Positions 10,401 to 23,942 of a stretch of 64,000 nt of DNA are shown here, one piece after another. The stretch is from Eutrigla gurnardus. Lineage: Eukaryota; Chordata; Actinopteri; Perciformes; Triglidae. Made by a program: the position numbers and the translations under genes. The notes under the pieces were generated by a model, which was not told the DNA's origin, searched no databases, and saw nothing but the letters and a program-made list of their open reading frames with translations. The DNA lies in the NCBI GenBank assembly GCA_963514095.1, contig OY741285.1:3530375-3594374 (forward strand). Reading direction: 5' to 3'. Positions within the stretch are counted from its first letter, which is position 1; each line of letters opens with the position of its first letter.

Positions 10401-13190
10401 TAGGTCTTGTTAATGGGTACGTTAGGGAAAGATACTCGAAATGACGCTTTTTGTTCCTCACCACACTTTTGAAAGCATGACATTTACTTGTAACGGTGTA
10501 TTTCTACACCATATAGTCACGACTTCTACTTATGTAAAATATCTGGAAAACAGTTGTATATAGTCCCGTGTCTCCAGAGAAGCCTTGTCACATCTGAGAA
10601 ATAACCCCGGTGATGTGGTCCGGGGCTCAGAGACGACAAATTTACAACAGAAAGTCAGCGTCGCACACCGGGGGGGGGGGGATGTGGAGGGAAGGCGTCA
10701 GGAAGAAAACAGTCTTGAGTTGAATTAAGGGAAATCCAGTAGGATCCAGTGATTCAGCCTCACCTACCTGGAATCTGACTATTATTTTCATTTTTTTCAT
10801 TTTATTGATTCTTCTTTATATGTTTCTCGAGACCCCTAAACTTTACAGGAGTGAAGCGTTGAATCGCTGGAGGACACCTTTCAAAAGTGAAAGCCCAATA
10901 TACAGTATATTATGTTAAAAATCCACACCTCACCTCCACGCTGATGTAACCCTCCGGTGTGTTACCGAGTGGTTGCATTCCATCGTCGTAGAGTCAGAAT
11001 CTTTGTTATTTCTCCATCCCGTTATAATGATGCATTGCTAATGTGTTAATCACGCTAATTGGAAATTAATAGACAGGAGAATGACAGACAGACTGCAGGT
11101 GCGCTGACTTTATTGTGCTCCAAAAAGGTACCCAGAAGGTGTATGAATGTACCAGTGTTAGAGTACTATGATTACTTCCTTTGTGGCAACCAGCAATCTT
11201 ACATGTTAGTATGAATTCTATTTAGTTGTCTTCAAATAAGCAATCTGGTAGAAGACAAAATAACCTTACCTTTGTTTATGTGTCCAACATTGTGTCTTCA
11301 TCTTCAAGCAGTTTGGGAAAAAATGGTGAACTAAATTGTCTGGTGACATTATGTGTGTTTCTTATTGTCAAATCCCATTTAAAAAACTAAGTGAACAATC
11401 AATGTGACTACTAACAAGTATTGTGCGTACGTCCACGGTCTGATCCGTCTTCTTCCTGTGTACCATAGAGCTCCATTAAAAACACATCAGTGAGCCACGC
11501 TGTTGCTCCGTGTGACAAGTTCCCTCATTACCATGAACACACACACACCGTACTTTATTTTCACTCAGAACGGTGTACACCGTCCTGCTGTGGAAACGCT
11601 CACTAGAGCACCAAACGCACTCATTTTCTCCTCTTTGATGAGCAACATGGCCATCTTTTAAAAATCAAACCATATATTTTGAGCTCTTTCTGAAGATTTC
11701 AGTGGAAATTAATGGTCTTGGAGCTGAGTGAAGGGGAAGGTAACGGAGGCTAAATATCACTGTTAGAAAGGTTGATTAAAAGACTTGATTGACATTAAAT
11801 AACACAAGATCAATCATATGCCAGAAATAATATGAGATAATCTCCTCATTTGGATAGATATACATACATGTAAGTCGTTGCGTACACAGAATAGAATCCC
11901 ATCGTGCTCTGTTTCATTACCTCACCACCATCTTAACACATGTAGTGCTCTCGCTTACCCTTCCTCCACTATTAGTCTCATCTCCCCATATGAACCAGAG
12001 GAGAACACCTCCCCTCCCCGTCCATTAGCAGGTGGAAGGTATACGTGAAGGGTTTACAGACCGGCTGAGCGCCGTGCAGAAGACTTACAGCAGCCGCTCT
12101 GGATTCGCTGCCGGTCAGCGCGTTGGCCGGTTTAGCTGTGTGGAGGCAACACAAGGCTGCAGCAAAGCCTCGAGCAGCGCGCTCACATCCCTTTGTTTAG
12201 AGGAATCCCATCCTCCTTCCCCTCATCAACAATTACTGGACATTTGCAAATTTAAATTTCACAACGAATATGAGCAAATGAGGAAAACCTCTAGAAAGAC
12301 TTATCGAAGTATAACATTAATATGGTAAAGTTGAGGAAATTAATGACTTTTTGATTGTATGTTGAAGAATGAACTTAATTTACTTCATAGCTTTATAGTT
12401 ATTTGTTTGAAGAGATTCAATCAATCAATCTAACTCACACAGGCTCCGCCCACTACTGGACTTTATGGGTAATACTCTCCTCCAATCAGAAGCATATGTT
12501 GGCCCAATGAAGATTTGCATTAGTGTAGCCAGCCAATCAGGATCTTGACCACTGACTACATATATATATTTACACTTCCAGTAAAATGCTCTTTTTTATT
12601 TAAGATGCAAATACTCAATAAAAAATGCATTCATAGGCAGGGTTTGTGTGATAAAAACAAATATATTTAAGCATTTTAATGCATTTTTGTATTACCATTA
12701 TTATGGAAAGCAAAATAATCCATGTTAGTCCAAACTTTTACCCTCAGCTGGAGCATATGATAGAAAACAACAACTTTCCCCGCAGAGCTGACACCTGGCA
12801 CCGTTTTTATTTGATTTTACCTCAATAAGAATAGTGCGTAGGATAGATATATACATGGACCACACCAATGCAGCATCCATTACATACAGACTGCCAGTTA
12901 AAATGTCAGTCAATCCTGTGGCTGTTTGGCTGTCTCTCACTGGGACGTCTAGGACAAGGTTTTTCTAGGACCAACTGTCAAACTTTCAGTTTCCTTCTGT
13001 TTATCGTGTGCCTTGAATCAACACTTTACCCTCTTTATTTTTCATCTCTATCCAATAGAGCAGTCCGTATTGTTCCCAGTTAATCCCGGCTAAAGGCAAA
13101 GGGAGGCGAGGGAAAACGCCAATACGTGTCCACTAACGCACCAAATATTAAGATGCAACACATAGCGGCACGGATGCATAATGAACCTGC

Positions 13191-13222
<32 letters not shown>

Positions 13223-13463
13223 CCTGGAGAGGGAAGAGTAAACAGTGGTGCAGCCAAAGCAGCCTGCTGGGTTTTTCCAGGTGAGAGATGGCTCGGTGTG
13301 CCTGGCAGCAGACAGCGAGTCAATGAGAACAACTCCGGCAGGAGGATTGAGATCAGGTGGAGCTGGCAACAGTGCTCTCTGAAGGCGTGATGGAGGGCTG
13401 CTGACAGCACTGAAAGCCACACTGTAAGCACCGGAGTGAGAGGGCTCATCCAGGAGACTTTCA

Positions 13464-13494
<31 letters not shown>

Positions 13495-15361
13495 GATATA
13501 GAGATAATAGATAGAGTATGGCGAGTAAAGCAGTGAAGCAGTGAGTTGGCCGTGTTGTTTAGTGGATCTTTTAGTCCAAGTTGAGTCACAAAATCTTGAG
13601 ATTTTCTTTTAATGAGTTATTTTTAAATTATTATTATGATTTGGGAGGCATGTGTTAAGTAGGGGATATAGGAGTCGTCTCGCAGGAAATTTTAAGCAAA
13701 ATTTTCTTCTATTCTGGTGGATTTTTTATGCATTAATTTACAGTCAAACCGTATGTAAAGAAAGAAATTTAGACTTTTAATGCTTATTTTAATGGTGTCC
13801 AATTCATAAAATTAATCCTGTGTTGCTTTCATATATATATATTCTTTGACGTCAACTTTTCCCATTCGATGTTATCTCTGCTGAGTCAGCACACATGTCG
13901 GCATGATTTACTCTCCCCTCCTCGTCCGTGTCTTTAGTTTGGGGGAGTAGACTCTTTAAATGTGCATGTAGCAGCTGTTCACCTCAACGACACGTTCATT
14001 CATTCTGATTCATTTCTAAACTCCCGGACTTTAATAGCTCCGATGTGTTTCAGCAGGATTTCTGCCCACATTCAAAACGCTGCCATAAATCTGTCTTCAA
14101 TAAAAAAGACGAGCAAAAAAACATTAAAATTAAGTTAAAACATTAATGTGAAAAGATGTAATTCATAATGTGTTAAGAAGAAAATAAAACAACCCATAGT
14201 AACAATGACATCTATTTATTTAGTTTATTTATATTTATTTATGTTTGTTTGTGATTATTTAGGTGCAGATGGGACATTTTTAAATGTTTTATAGCAAATA
14301 AATGGTGATATAACAGCCCACACTATCATAATGACAAAGTAGAAAAGGCCAAGAAATGTTCCATTTCATCTGAAGTCTCTCTTCTGCGGATGCTTTTTTT
14401 AATAATATATTAAAACATTTCCTTGAGTAGTCTGTCAAGGAAGTGAATTCTATGAATATATTGCTCCATATACAGTGTGACAGTATGCTGGCGGGTTTTG
14501 TTCACTGATCTCATTTCATTATCAAAGATATAAAATAAGCAACACGGACCAAAAGTGAAAGAGCTCAGAGGGAAGGCTTGTCAGCTTCTGGAGGAAAAAA
14601 GTTGCCCCTTTAGACTCTGCGGTGTGGAATCATTTACAGTCTGAAGAGCAACGTGGAAGATGCATGTTTTTGCACGGACATGTGTGGTTTTTAATGGTTG
14701 CAAAAGCCGGACCCTGTATGGTAGAACCCTAAATGTACAAGCATAAAAAAACTTCCCTGCAGCTTCTGCACCTGTTTCTGCACCTGGGGCAGTTCTGACG
14801 CATTCTGCACCAAACAGTGCAGTATGCCTCTCTCTCTCTCTCTCTCCTTCTATTGTATATGCACTTACACTATCTAGTTTTCAGGAAGATGTTTCTGTAT
14901 TTCCCGTCTCTGTTTCTGAGAGGAAAGGATATTTGCAGAACAAGGAAGGCTGTAGTTGGAGGGAAAACAATGCATTCTCTTGAATACATATGTGTAGCTT
15001 TTATTCATGAACACATATTGATTTTCTACAACGCAAACAAACAGTGGGAAGGGATTGTATTTGTCTTCATACATTTTAAAGTTGAACCTGAGCATCAATG
15101 AAGTGTAAAATCACTGCAGGCTGCGACGGGAGTTTTCCTCCTTGCGTTAAATGTGTGTGTTTGGCTGCGTTTTCCCACGATATTGACATCTTCATGAACC
15201 TCGTCTCTACCTCGGCTCGCTCTGCTCTTCCCATGAACATATCTGTTGTCTGTAATAGCCTCGAGATCACCATGTTTATCGTTGATTTTCGGAGCTTAGC
15301 GATTAGTGATTCAAATGATTTGAACACGTATCCGTAAAGTGGACTTTGAATAATGAAGCTA
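10401..15361. other. Non-coding, mostly featureless
   Basis: AT-rich unique DNA with a short TG array at 13464-13491 and no splice-supported frame. CTC repeats at 14827-14846. The CT-rich and T-rich runs near 13190-13225 produce only low-complexity frames. Confidence 0.55.
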
Positions 15362-15590
15362 ACTTTGTTAACAGCTTTACACCAGAATCCAGTTGGATCC
15401 AGATCCAGTACGGTTGCTGCTCTGCTGCTTGTGTTTGTCAGATCCACCCGTCGCTCCTCACACACTCCAAATATGGTCACTTCCTCCACTGGTTGCAAAA
15501 AATTCCCAAATGCTTCAAAACAACCACAAACCAACGGGTGACGTCACCATGACGATTTCCACTTCTTCTATTCAGTCCATGTTTGTAACA
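15362..15590 (-). repeat. Dispersed repeat family A, inverted copy
   Basis: It contains CAGATCCACCCGTCGCTCCT, CCAAATATGGTCACTTCCTC and CACTGGTTGCAAAA in inverted orientation relative to the 40.7 kb copy. Apparent open frames here are translations of this repeat. Confidence 0.7.
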
Positions 15591-15940
15591 AGACACTCTT
15601 TCTAAACGGTGTGTTGTTTAACGGCTAACATAAAGCCAGTTGGTTGGAAACTGTTAGCTAACCGGATCCTCCCCTCGATGACACCCAATGGGAGGCACCT
15701 GTGTGGACTGACCCGCTGTTGCTCCTCTCATCGTGGACCCCTAACAACAACCCCACCCACGCACCACCAGTCTGTCGTCTTTTCTGCATTAGCTCACTCA
15801 CATGCAGAGTTTGGACTAACTTATTCATGACCCAGACCTGAAATAGCATGATGCCCAGATTTGATAGGAAAATGTTCTCCTTTGAATGGTAGTTGCTAGG
15901 GGAGGAGAGAGAGCGAGGGAGAGAGAGAGAGCCCGTCTCT

Positions 15941-15971
15941 GAGGGAGGGAGGGAGGGAGGGAGGGAGGGAG
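15941..15971. repeat. (GGGA)n microsatellite
   Basis: About seven GGGA units, preceded by GA-rich sequence. Confidence 0.9.
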
Positions 15972-17316
15972 AGCGAGAGCTGAGGTTGCACACCAGGCAT
16001 GCATACATGTATGTAAATGGCCTCATTTCAAGCAAGTCTTAAAAACCAATTTCAGCACAAATGGCTGCAGATGAATTGGTATTCATAATCTATTTTAACT
16101 ATGAATTAGCTCATTATTTCTTTACATTGGTAAAATGTCAAACTTGAGACGCTCGCCGTGCATTGTGCTTCCCTCGCTGTCGCGAAGAGGGTCGCATAAC
16201 CCTCCGTCCACGTGGTCCTTGTTGTAAAACATCCGATTTCTGGTTGCTTGAAATCACTTCAGTGGGTGAAAAACATAACTCGGTTATCTCAAAATGTAAA
16301 AAACGCAGCGTCAAGGCTCCTGTTTGTTTCGAATAATTACACCAATGTTTTAAAATGAATGTGATAATGTTTTATTGATGATCAAAATGATACACATAAC
16401 CTTGCAAAAAAAAAAAGTGGATTGAACGAAAAGAGAGAAACTCGCCACTCTGATAGCGTTTGATGCAACTTTAATATGAAATGTATTCCCTCAATGCAGA
16501 GCTGAAAATAAATTCTGCTATATTGAAGTAGAAGAGTTATGAAAAAAAAAAAAGCTAATGTGCATAAAACATCGCTCTGAATCAGCTCTGTGGTCTTCAG
16601 ATTCCACCCTGGTACATGTATAGAATAATTCTGCTTCTCTTTAACTTGCTGGGATGAGATGATGATTGGCTTTTCTCTATTTTAATGATTATGCAAATGA
16701 CTGCACAAATGGCCTATATGTTATTCCGGATTTTTGGTGTGTGTTTGTGTGTGTCACCCGGAGCAACAGTGTGTGATTTGAACCATTTTTATTGGATACA
16801 CACACAAACACATCCAGGGTTTGGCTCTGCACATGAGATTTGTTGTCACTGAAGAGAAAAAATGAATCCATAACTTTATCCCTCAATAAAGAGAAAACAA
16901 GCGCTCCAATTATTTTAAGATGGAAGCACTCCGCCGACGGAATCGGGGAGCTAATAAACAGCCATTGTTTTCTTTTTTTTTTAACAATACAGAAATGCGT
17001 CTTCATGCCAACAGCCAACTGTTTCCATCTGGACCAATTTATGTTTTTAATCTGGCAGGAAACTTTTCCTTTTTTTTCTTTTTCTTCTACTGATTCATCT
17101 TATTTCATTTGAAGATGTGAATTTTAAATTATGCTTTTAGTTTGAGTTAAATGAAATAAATAGCGGCAGTGTTTGTAATTTGGGCGGATGGGCTTCGGAG
17201 CGCGGAGACGCAGGACGATCGGGAGGATCGCTGCTCCTCCCAGCCGAGTGCAGTGCAGCATTCAGAGCCGTGAAGGGGTTAACGTGGCAACTTGCCTCAG
17301 TAGTGTATTGACTGTA
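15972..17316. other. Non-coding, AT-rich
   Basis: No exon found. An octamer-like ATGCAAAT lies at 16691-16698. The 16030-16140 stretch has a CNE-like texture (TATTCATAATC, ATGAATTAGCTCATTA). Confidence 0.5.
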
Positions 17317-17322
17317 CTGATG

Positions 17323-17389
<67 letters not shown>

Positions 17390-17420
17390 TGCTGAGGCAG
17401 GCTACAACATCCAACCCTCA

Positions 17421-17474
<54 letters not shown>

Positions 17475-17518
17475 GCCCAGTAGCCACATTGCAAACACAC
17501 CCATCATATGCATGTGGT

Positions 17519-17586
<68 letters not shown>

Positions 17587-17643
17587 ACACAGTCTATATG
17601 ATGTTGCAGATGCAAAGTCGGAGTGTGAAAACATATTAGTGGT

Positions 17644-17733
<90 letters not shown>

Positions 17734-17795
17734 CATACAAGTAATTTGCAAGCTAATTTTACAGAGTGACATGCAAAACACACTTGCTTGCGCAC

Positions 17796-17867
<72 letters not shown>

Positions 17868-17943
17868 ACACAGCTTGAGCGTGGCAGCCTCTGATATTCC
17901 CTCTGCACTACTGTGGGCCAGACCGGCTCAGCCAACCCAGCCA

Positions 17944-17972
<29 letters not shown>
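17317..17972. repeat. Dense cluster of complementary microsatellites
   Basis: In order: TG plus GA (17322-17386), CT (17425-17471), CA (17521-17584), GT (17646-17732), CA (17801-17863) and CA (17944-17972). The GA/CT pair and the CA/GT pairs are inverted repeats of each other. All open frames in this region are repeat translations. Confidence 0.95.
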
Positions 17973-17978
<6 letters not shown>

Positions 17979-18389
17979 TCCATACACATTAACACACACC
18001 ACCCCTCCCTCCCTCTGCAGAGAGGGGAAAAAACGGAGGGAACAAAAGAACAACAAGAAGAGATGCAGCAGCTTCAGTTTAGCTGTTTTCATCTCTTTCA
18101 CCCCCCTCCACCCCCCCTCCATCTCCCCCTCTCCTCTCTCCCTCGTCTTAGGTTACAGAAGTGCCCTGATTTGTATTTTGTTTTGATGGCTCTCTTGCCT
18201 CTTACCCCCCACCACCACCACCACCACCACCACCGCCACCGCCACCAAACCTCCTCCTCCTCCTCCTCCTCCCCGTCGCTCCCAGTGCAACTTAATGAAA
18301 CCGGCTGGTATCATTGGCTCTTTACCATAAGCAACAATGAGCCAAGCTGCTCCCTCGTTCTCTCTCCTCTTCTGCTTCCTCTCTCTCTC

Positions 18390-19533
18390 CTCCTCCTCCT
18401 CTTCGCCTTGTTTCCCCCCCATCGTTCCCGCTCCTCCATCGGCTTCCCCAACAACTTCTCCGCAGCCCGCCGCCGTCCTCCTCTACCCAGCGTGTGTCTG
18501 CAACACCGGCATCCCTCCACCAGCTCATTCCCCTCCCTCCTCCCACCCTCTGACCCCCCCTCCCTCCCTCCCTCCCTCCCTCCCCTCTGCACTTGTTTCA
18601 CCGGTTGAAAGCCTTCTGTGCTACTGTACCTTGTGGTGATCTCCAGCTTTTTCCCCCACCACCACCACCACCCTCCCTCCTCCTCCTCCTCCTCCTCCTC
18701 CTTCTTCGCCCAGGAACGCTGTGGAAGAAAGTCCTCCCCTCAAAGCCGAGCTGCCGGAGTGCGGTGCTGACCCGGATTGAGAGACGGAGACGAGTGAAGG
18801 GGAGAGAGTGTACGCTCAGACTGAGAGGAGACCGGCTTCAGTGTGTGTGTGTGTGTGTGTGTCAGGGGAAAATAGTTTACAGCGGGAGGAAAAAAAAGAG
18901 GAGGCAGGAAGAGCTGAGCGGACAGGAAAGGGTGGCAAGTTGGAGAAGAGGAGGAAGAAGAAGGAGAAGTGAACAATAAGCGAGGGGAGGTACAGTAACA
19001 ACGCCTCGCAGCACTTTCTCTCCTTGTTGCCGCTCTCTTTACTCTCTCTCTCTCTTTCTTTCCCCCCTTCGGCGAAGAAGAAGCAGAAGAAGAGTTTTGT
19101 GTTTTTTTGTTTTTTTGTTGTTGAAGGGTTTTTCGGGGGGTGGGGGGGGAGGAGGAGGAGAAGAAGCAGCGTGAGATCCTCACTTAGAGACAAAGTCACG
19201 CTTCAGAAGAGTCAGTGGGAGAGGAAAGAAGACCGGCTGTCTTCGGGGGGCAAAGGGACACATAAAAGGGAACTCGGCTACAAAACCACAAACACAAGGG
19301 GCAATTAGCCGGCCGTCAGATAATACTGAGCTGAGCAGAGCGGGCGCTGGCGGGAGGAAGAGAAAGTCAAGTGACTGAAGAAGAAGATCAGTGCAGAACA
19401 GGACAGACGTACTGAAAAAACAACAACAACAAACACCAAGAAAGAGAAAAAAAGAGGAAGAGCGCTGGCCTCTCCGGTGTCCCTGCACATCCCCGTCTTC
19501 CAGCCCCTGGTCTCCCGTCCCCCCTCAGCCGAG
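18390..19533 (+). promoter_or_regulatory. CpG-containing promoter and purine-rich 5' leader of the 19.5 kb exon
   Basis: Up to about 18720 the plus strand is strongly pyrimidine-rich (CTCC, TCCC and CCA runs). From about 18720 to 19480 it becomes purine-rich (GAGGAG, GAAGAAG). CpG dinucleotides are frequent from about 18420 to 19350, while the surrounding DNA is CpG-poor. No ATG is visible in the transcribed part. This pattern fits a TATA-less CpG promoter with a start site near 18.7-18.9 kb, but the exact start cannot be read from sequence. The leader carries a short (TG)n at 18841-18862 and a G-rich tract at 19126-19160. Confidence 0.5.
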
Positions 19534-19551
19534 ATGATGATGTATTTCTGG
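19534..19551 (+). CDS. First coding exon with a six-codon start (MMMYFW), partial gene
   Basis: Three consecutive ATG codons are followed by TAT TTC TGG and then a consensus GTGAGT donor at 19552, so the coding part of this exon is MMMYFW and ends in phase 0. The nearest in-frame upstream stop is the TGA at 19372, and no ATG in any frame is visible from about 18340 to 19533, which makes 19534 the first AUG of a long leader. The rest of the protein would lie beyond at least one intron. No acceptor with an obvious matching exon was found in the next 30 kb, so the partner exon is probably outside the window. Six residues are too few to name a gene. The short phase-0 start resembles genes that swap short N-termini through alternative promoters. 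Confidence 0.6.
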
Positions 19552-20692
19552 GTGAGTACTGAGGCCCTGCAGGGTACACTACCGAGGTACACACACATAC
19601 ATGCTGACATGTGTGTGATCAGACTCACACAGAAAATGGTTTGTTTGATCGGTGTGTGTGTGTGTGAGAGTGAGTAAAGTGACGAGGCGTAAAAGGTTTC
19701 TATCGTTTTCCCACTGACTCGGCCCGTTACTAATGACCCAGCGTTTTTTATTGGCGTTGATCGAGTACACCCCCGTTACGCTGATGCCTCGCCATCTCTC
19801 CGCCGGAGTAAGCAAAGAGCTGGACGTCTGGTTTTTTTTTTACGAGTCTGACCTTATCGGTTTGGCTTTAGGGGACGTGGATCAACCTGTGCTTACCCCC
19901 TTCGTCGGAGGTCATGTGTGTAAAGAGGATGTTTATTCATTGTCGATGGCTGGTAAAAGTGTGGTGGAACATCTTTAAAGTCGGGAGATTTCTGCGGAGA
20001 ACTTTAAAGTCTTTGTTAAGGTGTTTTCAAACACTGGCTGTCTCAGGTGTAACATGTGATGTGATGCCGTTGTGGCTAACTTGCTGAAGCTGTGAATGTG
20101 GACAACGGCTGTGAAGGAATGAATGGAATTCATTTTTTTTAATTTTTCATGGCGCACCAGTCGCACCGCGGGTGGGATTTATGTGCGACAATGCGACAAA
20201 TGCATTATATAAAGTCTTCTCAGCACACGTTCCTCAACAGTACAACAGCTGGTTTGGGTCCATGTTCATGTCCAGATGTCTGACCCAAATTAAAATGATC
20301 CAAACGTGTTCCGTCCTGTTCATCTGTGCAGCACAACTTTAAACTTCTTAACCCTTAAGAAGCCATCTATTGTTCTACAGCTTCATCCTTTAACTTGAAG
20401 TCATGACGTCCCAAAGTCTACATTTCAGAAAGCTTGTTTTTTTTTTTCAACCCATTTAACAATTTATAACGCTTTAATAACACACGTTACATTTATTCCC
20501 ATGACATTTTTCGAATACATTTATACAAAGCAAGTCAACTTTGTGACATAAATGTCACATCGGCCTTTCAGCCCTTAAAAGTGTCTTTGATCACAAACAG
20601 AAATATAGTAAAAAGCAGCACATTTATATTACTAAAATGTGTTTTCCTTTAAGGGTTCTTACAGGTAAAACAAAAAATATGACTTAAACCTG

Positions 20693-20768
20693 ATAAAAAA
20701 AGAGGAAATTATGACAATAATGAGAGATAAAAAAAGAGGAAATTATGACAATAATGAGAGATAAAAAA
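20693..20768. repeat. 34-bp tandem duplication
   Basis: AGAGGAAATTATGACAATAA and the following TGAGAGATAAAAAA recur exactly at an offset of 34 bp (20701 and 20735). Confidence 0.9.
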
Positions 20769-21584
20769 AGAAAGGAAACACCTACATAACTTTTACACAC
20801 AAACTCATTGGTTCAAAGCAGCTGACAAGCAGCAGAACATTAGTTTTGATAATGACAGAAGTGTACTTGTTTGTACTTTAAGGGTACGGTATGAAACTCG
20901 GGACTAAAAAATATCAAACAACTGTGTCTTTTTATCTCGGTGGCTCCTCTGCGAGCTCCGTCGCTGACATCACGAGTGAGACATCTCACAGCTGCTTGTT
21001 ATTGGACAAAATTTCAGATTTTGCCGTGTGATGCTGCGGTGCTCCTAATCCCCCTCGCAGAGAGAGTCGCCGCCACCAACTTTGAAATTCCAGAGATTGA
21101 AGTCTGAAAAGCAGCCTCCAGTGCCGGCATCAGACACCTCGTATCTCTTTAGTTCTTTAATCAAAGGCTACAGAGGTCCAGTCTGTTTGATTTATTAAAC
21201 AAAATATTCATTTAGAAAACAGGCGAGTGTAATTATAACCGTCAACCCGCAGCAAATAAAGTCGGGCTCTCCAATTTTCTGAATCTCGGACGCAAATATC
21301 AAAAACAAGCACATTAATGAGATGTTGCAGAGAGAATATGGTGATGATAACACTGATTAATTGCTTTTTTTCCCTTTTTTTGAAAGAATGGCAACATCAC
21401 ATGGAAGTTTTTCAAGGCAAACTGGTAATAATAGCATTTCAGCAAGTGAAGCTGGTATTATTGTCGGGTCATTTTTATACTCGAGGTGAGGCGTTTACTG
21501 TCGTTCCATCTCGATCAAGTTCAAGGCTTGTGTTTGGGGTTCCTTTCATTCAGACAAAGGTGTAAAAAGAAGCACAATGGTCCC

Positions 21585-21659
21585 ATGGATGGATGGATGG
21601 ATGGATGGATGGATGGATGGATGGATGGATGGATGGATGGATGGATGGATGGATGGATG
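21585..21659. repeat. (ATGG)n microsatellite
   Basis: About 18 uninterrupted tetranucleotide units. Translated WMDG-type or HPSI-type frames are artefacts. Confidence 0.95.
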
Positions 21660-22239
21660 TGTTTTGGACTGACAGCCGAGGCCGGAGACGTTCTGTTGTT
21701 GGGTTGTCTGTCCGTATCGCCGTTTGGCCTTCGGTACGTCTCGTCCATTCTTATGAACACGATAATGAGGTAATAATGATAGAGTTGAGCATTTAATATC
21801 CCTCCGTGGATTAAAAGTGACAGACAAATATGCTTTAACCAATGATGAAGTAAACATTGATTGCACAATGTAATGTTCATAGACATAAACCTTATGTCTA
21901 ATAATGACACCATCAGTGTTTCGATTGGTTCCCCATAAGCCTTGCTCTCTCTGTCCGCCCCTGGGTACGATCTTGCAGGAGAATGAAGGATCCATATAAA
22001 CGGCACAACGGAAGTTCGTCAACTAATGCGCCACAAATACAGGGCGAGGATATGGCTTTTCTTTTCCCTGTTAGCTAGCGGTCGCTATCACCAGTTAAAG
22101 TATCAGCGTAGACACTTTGCTGTTTTTATCCTCCGAAAGTCGTAAATCACTCACTCGATAGTGAGTTCCCCATGTTGTAGTGCTATTTGAATGTTTAGTG
22201 AGAATTATGACACCCTATATCCCATAATTCATCTTTAAA

Positions 22240-22465
22240 AGTAGTGTACAACCAATTTTTCACTAACACGCGTTATATACCATCATGCATTGCTCTGAAG
22301 GTAAAATGACAGACGCATAAAATATTGAATATACGATCACAAAATACTCAGCAAAAATCAGCTTAATACCTCCATATTCTTTTATACTTACCTTTCACAA
22401 TAAAAGCCCTAATATGGCATCACTGCTGACCAGGAGAACCACAATTACAACAAATGTTCTTACTA
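22240..22465 (+). repeat. Dispersed repeat family B, copy 1
   Basis: It shares CATCATGCATTGCTCTGA, CCTTTCACAATAAAAGC and CTGCTGACCAGGAGAA with the copy at 53.1-53.4 kb, in the same order and with similar spacing. Confidence 0.6.
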
Positions 22466-23942
22466 TGTATTTATTACAAAAACTATGCATTATGGATGGT
22501 CCACCAGCCACCGTTAATCTGACATGTTTTAATTGTACGGCAGCTGCGACGTAATTAATGGCACGGAGAAAAAGCCCCGAGTCCCAAAGTGTTATTTTAT
22601 TCTACAGATGAGCTCACTATACTGTAGACCTCCCCGGGTAGTGAGTGGGAGTAGTGACAGCCACTGTGTCCTGTGCAGTGTTGCCAACTCTTCCCCAATT
22701 AAAGGTCCTCGCACTACCTCCAAAAGTGTCTAAATGTTGCCAGATGATGTCATGGACTCATTTGCATACCGGTGATGTCATTGTGTATCAATTTGCATCG
22801 AGGGGAGAGACTAGCAGGGTCTGCCTGAGACTCCAGATCCAGCTGAGTCGACACTTTAATATGATAGCCTGAAAGCTGTTCATAGCTGTTGGAAGAAATG
22901 TTGTACGGTCATGAGACCAACATGTAGACGTGATCAACAAGATGTTTTTTAATACATATTTTCACATTTTCTTTTTGCTGTCTTTGATTGAAAACTTCTG
23001 TGGGATTTCGTGAGAATTCACGTTCCCCTGAAACGGACAATCAATCAGACGGTTTGTACTTTGCAATGCATGACTCGAGATGTTTTGAAGCCCAGAGCGC
23101 ATCACATCCAGTATCATTCAGTTTATACACAGCATATAGTTTATTTGAAGGTAAACACACTGTCAAGAGGTTTTCTTTTCCCCCCCTCCCTGTTCTTTAA
23201 TAACTCAAAGTCGGCGTAGAAAGTGATACACACATCACATCACAGAGTACACGTCCGACACTTATCTGTCTCCAGGCGTGCCGGAGCTTCACCCCATTAT
23301 CGGGGTTAAACATCATGTGGATTAGCAGCTGAGCAATGTGTGTGAGTGTGTTTCCGCAGTGGCTGTCGTGGGAGTTGGGGGCCTGGACGGGAGATTCAGC
23401 TGAAAGTGTGTAAAAGATTTTATTGATATGCAGCGTGAAGCTGGAAACGCAGCGATACAGCATGTACTGACCTTCACCCTGACGAAGCCCGCTGCAGACC
23501 TACCGCAGACTTTTCTAGCATGTTCTCCCCGGCTGTCGGCCGTGTGGGGACGCCCATCAAGTCGAGCCGGTGTGTTTTCTAAAATATCGCTTGCTCGCTT
23601 TCTGACTGCTGAAGTGGAAGCTGTTGTGTATGGTTTAACAGCGCACCTTAAGGCTGCGCCTCATCGATTTAATACTAGCTTTGCATCGCGGGTCAATACA
23701 ACCCAAAGCTTTTTTTCGCTTCCTTTCAAGCTTTCAGAACTTTAAACTCGACACTCGTGCATTGTTGTGGGAAGTAAGTCTGAATGGCAATTCTCTCCGG
23801 CTTAGTTTACCTCTCTTTAATGTGACACTCCTGAGTTTTCAGTGTGAAGTAGTTGCTTTAAAATCTGCTGAGTCGTTCTTCACATTACGTCACTAAATAG
23901 ATGCAAAAAAAAAAAAAAAATGGTTACTGGAGCAGACAGACT

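Larger units (their letters stand above)
19552..22239. other. Probable first intron after exon 19534
   Basis: It begins with the GTGAGT donor. AT-rich content, the 34-bp duplication and the ATGG array are the only structure seen. No following acceptor with a coding-like exon was recognised. Confidence 0.45.

Noticed and set aside
15076..15534. 152-codon minus-strand frame
   Set aside because: Its middle is a copy of repeat family A, and similar peptides appear wherever the repeat occurs.
17137..17871. Longest frame in the window, 244 codons, minus strand
   Set aside because: It runs almost entirely through dinucleotide arrays; no real protein.
17913..18608. 231-codon plus frame before the promoter
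   Set aside because: Built from CA, CCA, CTC and TCCC runs; low complexity.
21521..22022. Two minus-strand frames of about 160 codons with HPSI repeats
   Set aside because: They read through the ATGG array; the flanking parts lack motifs and splice sites.
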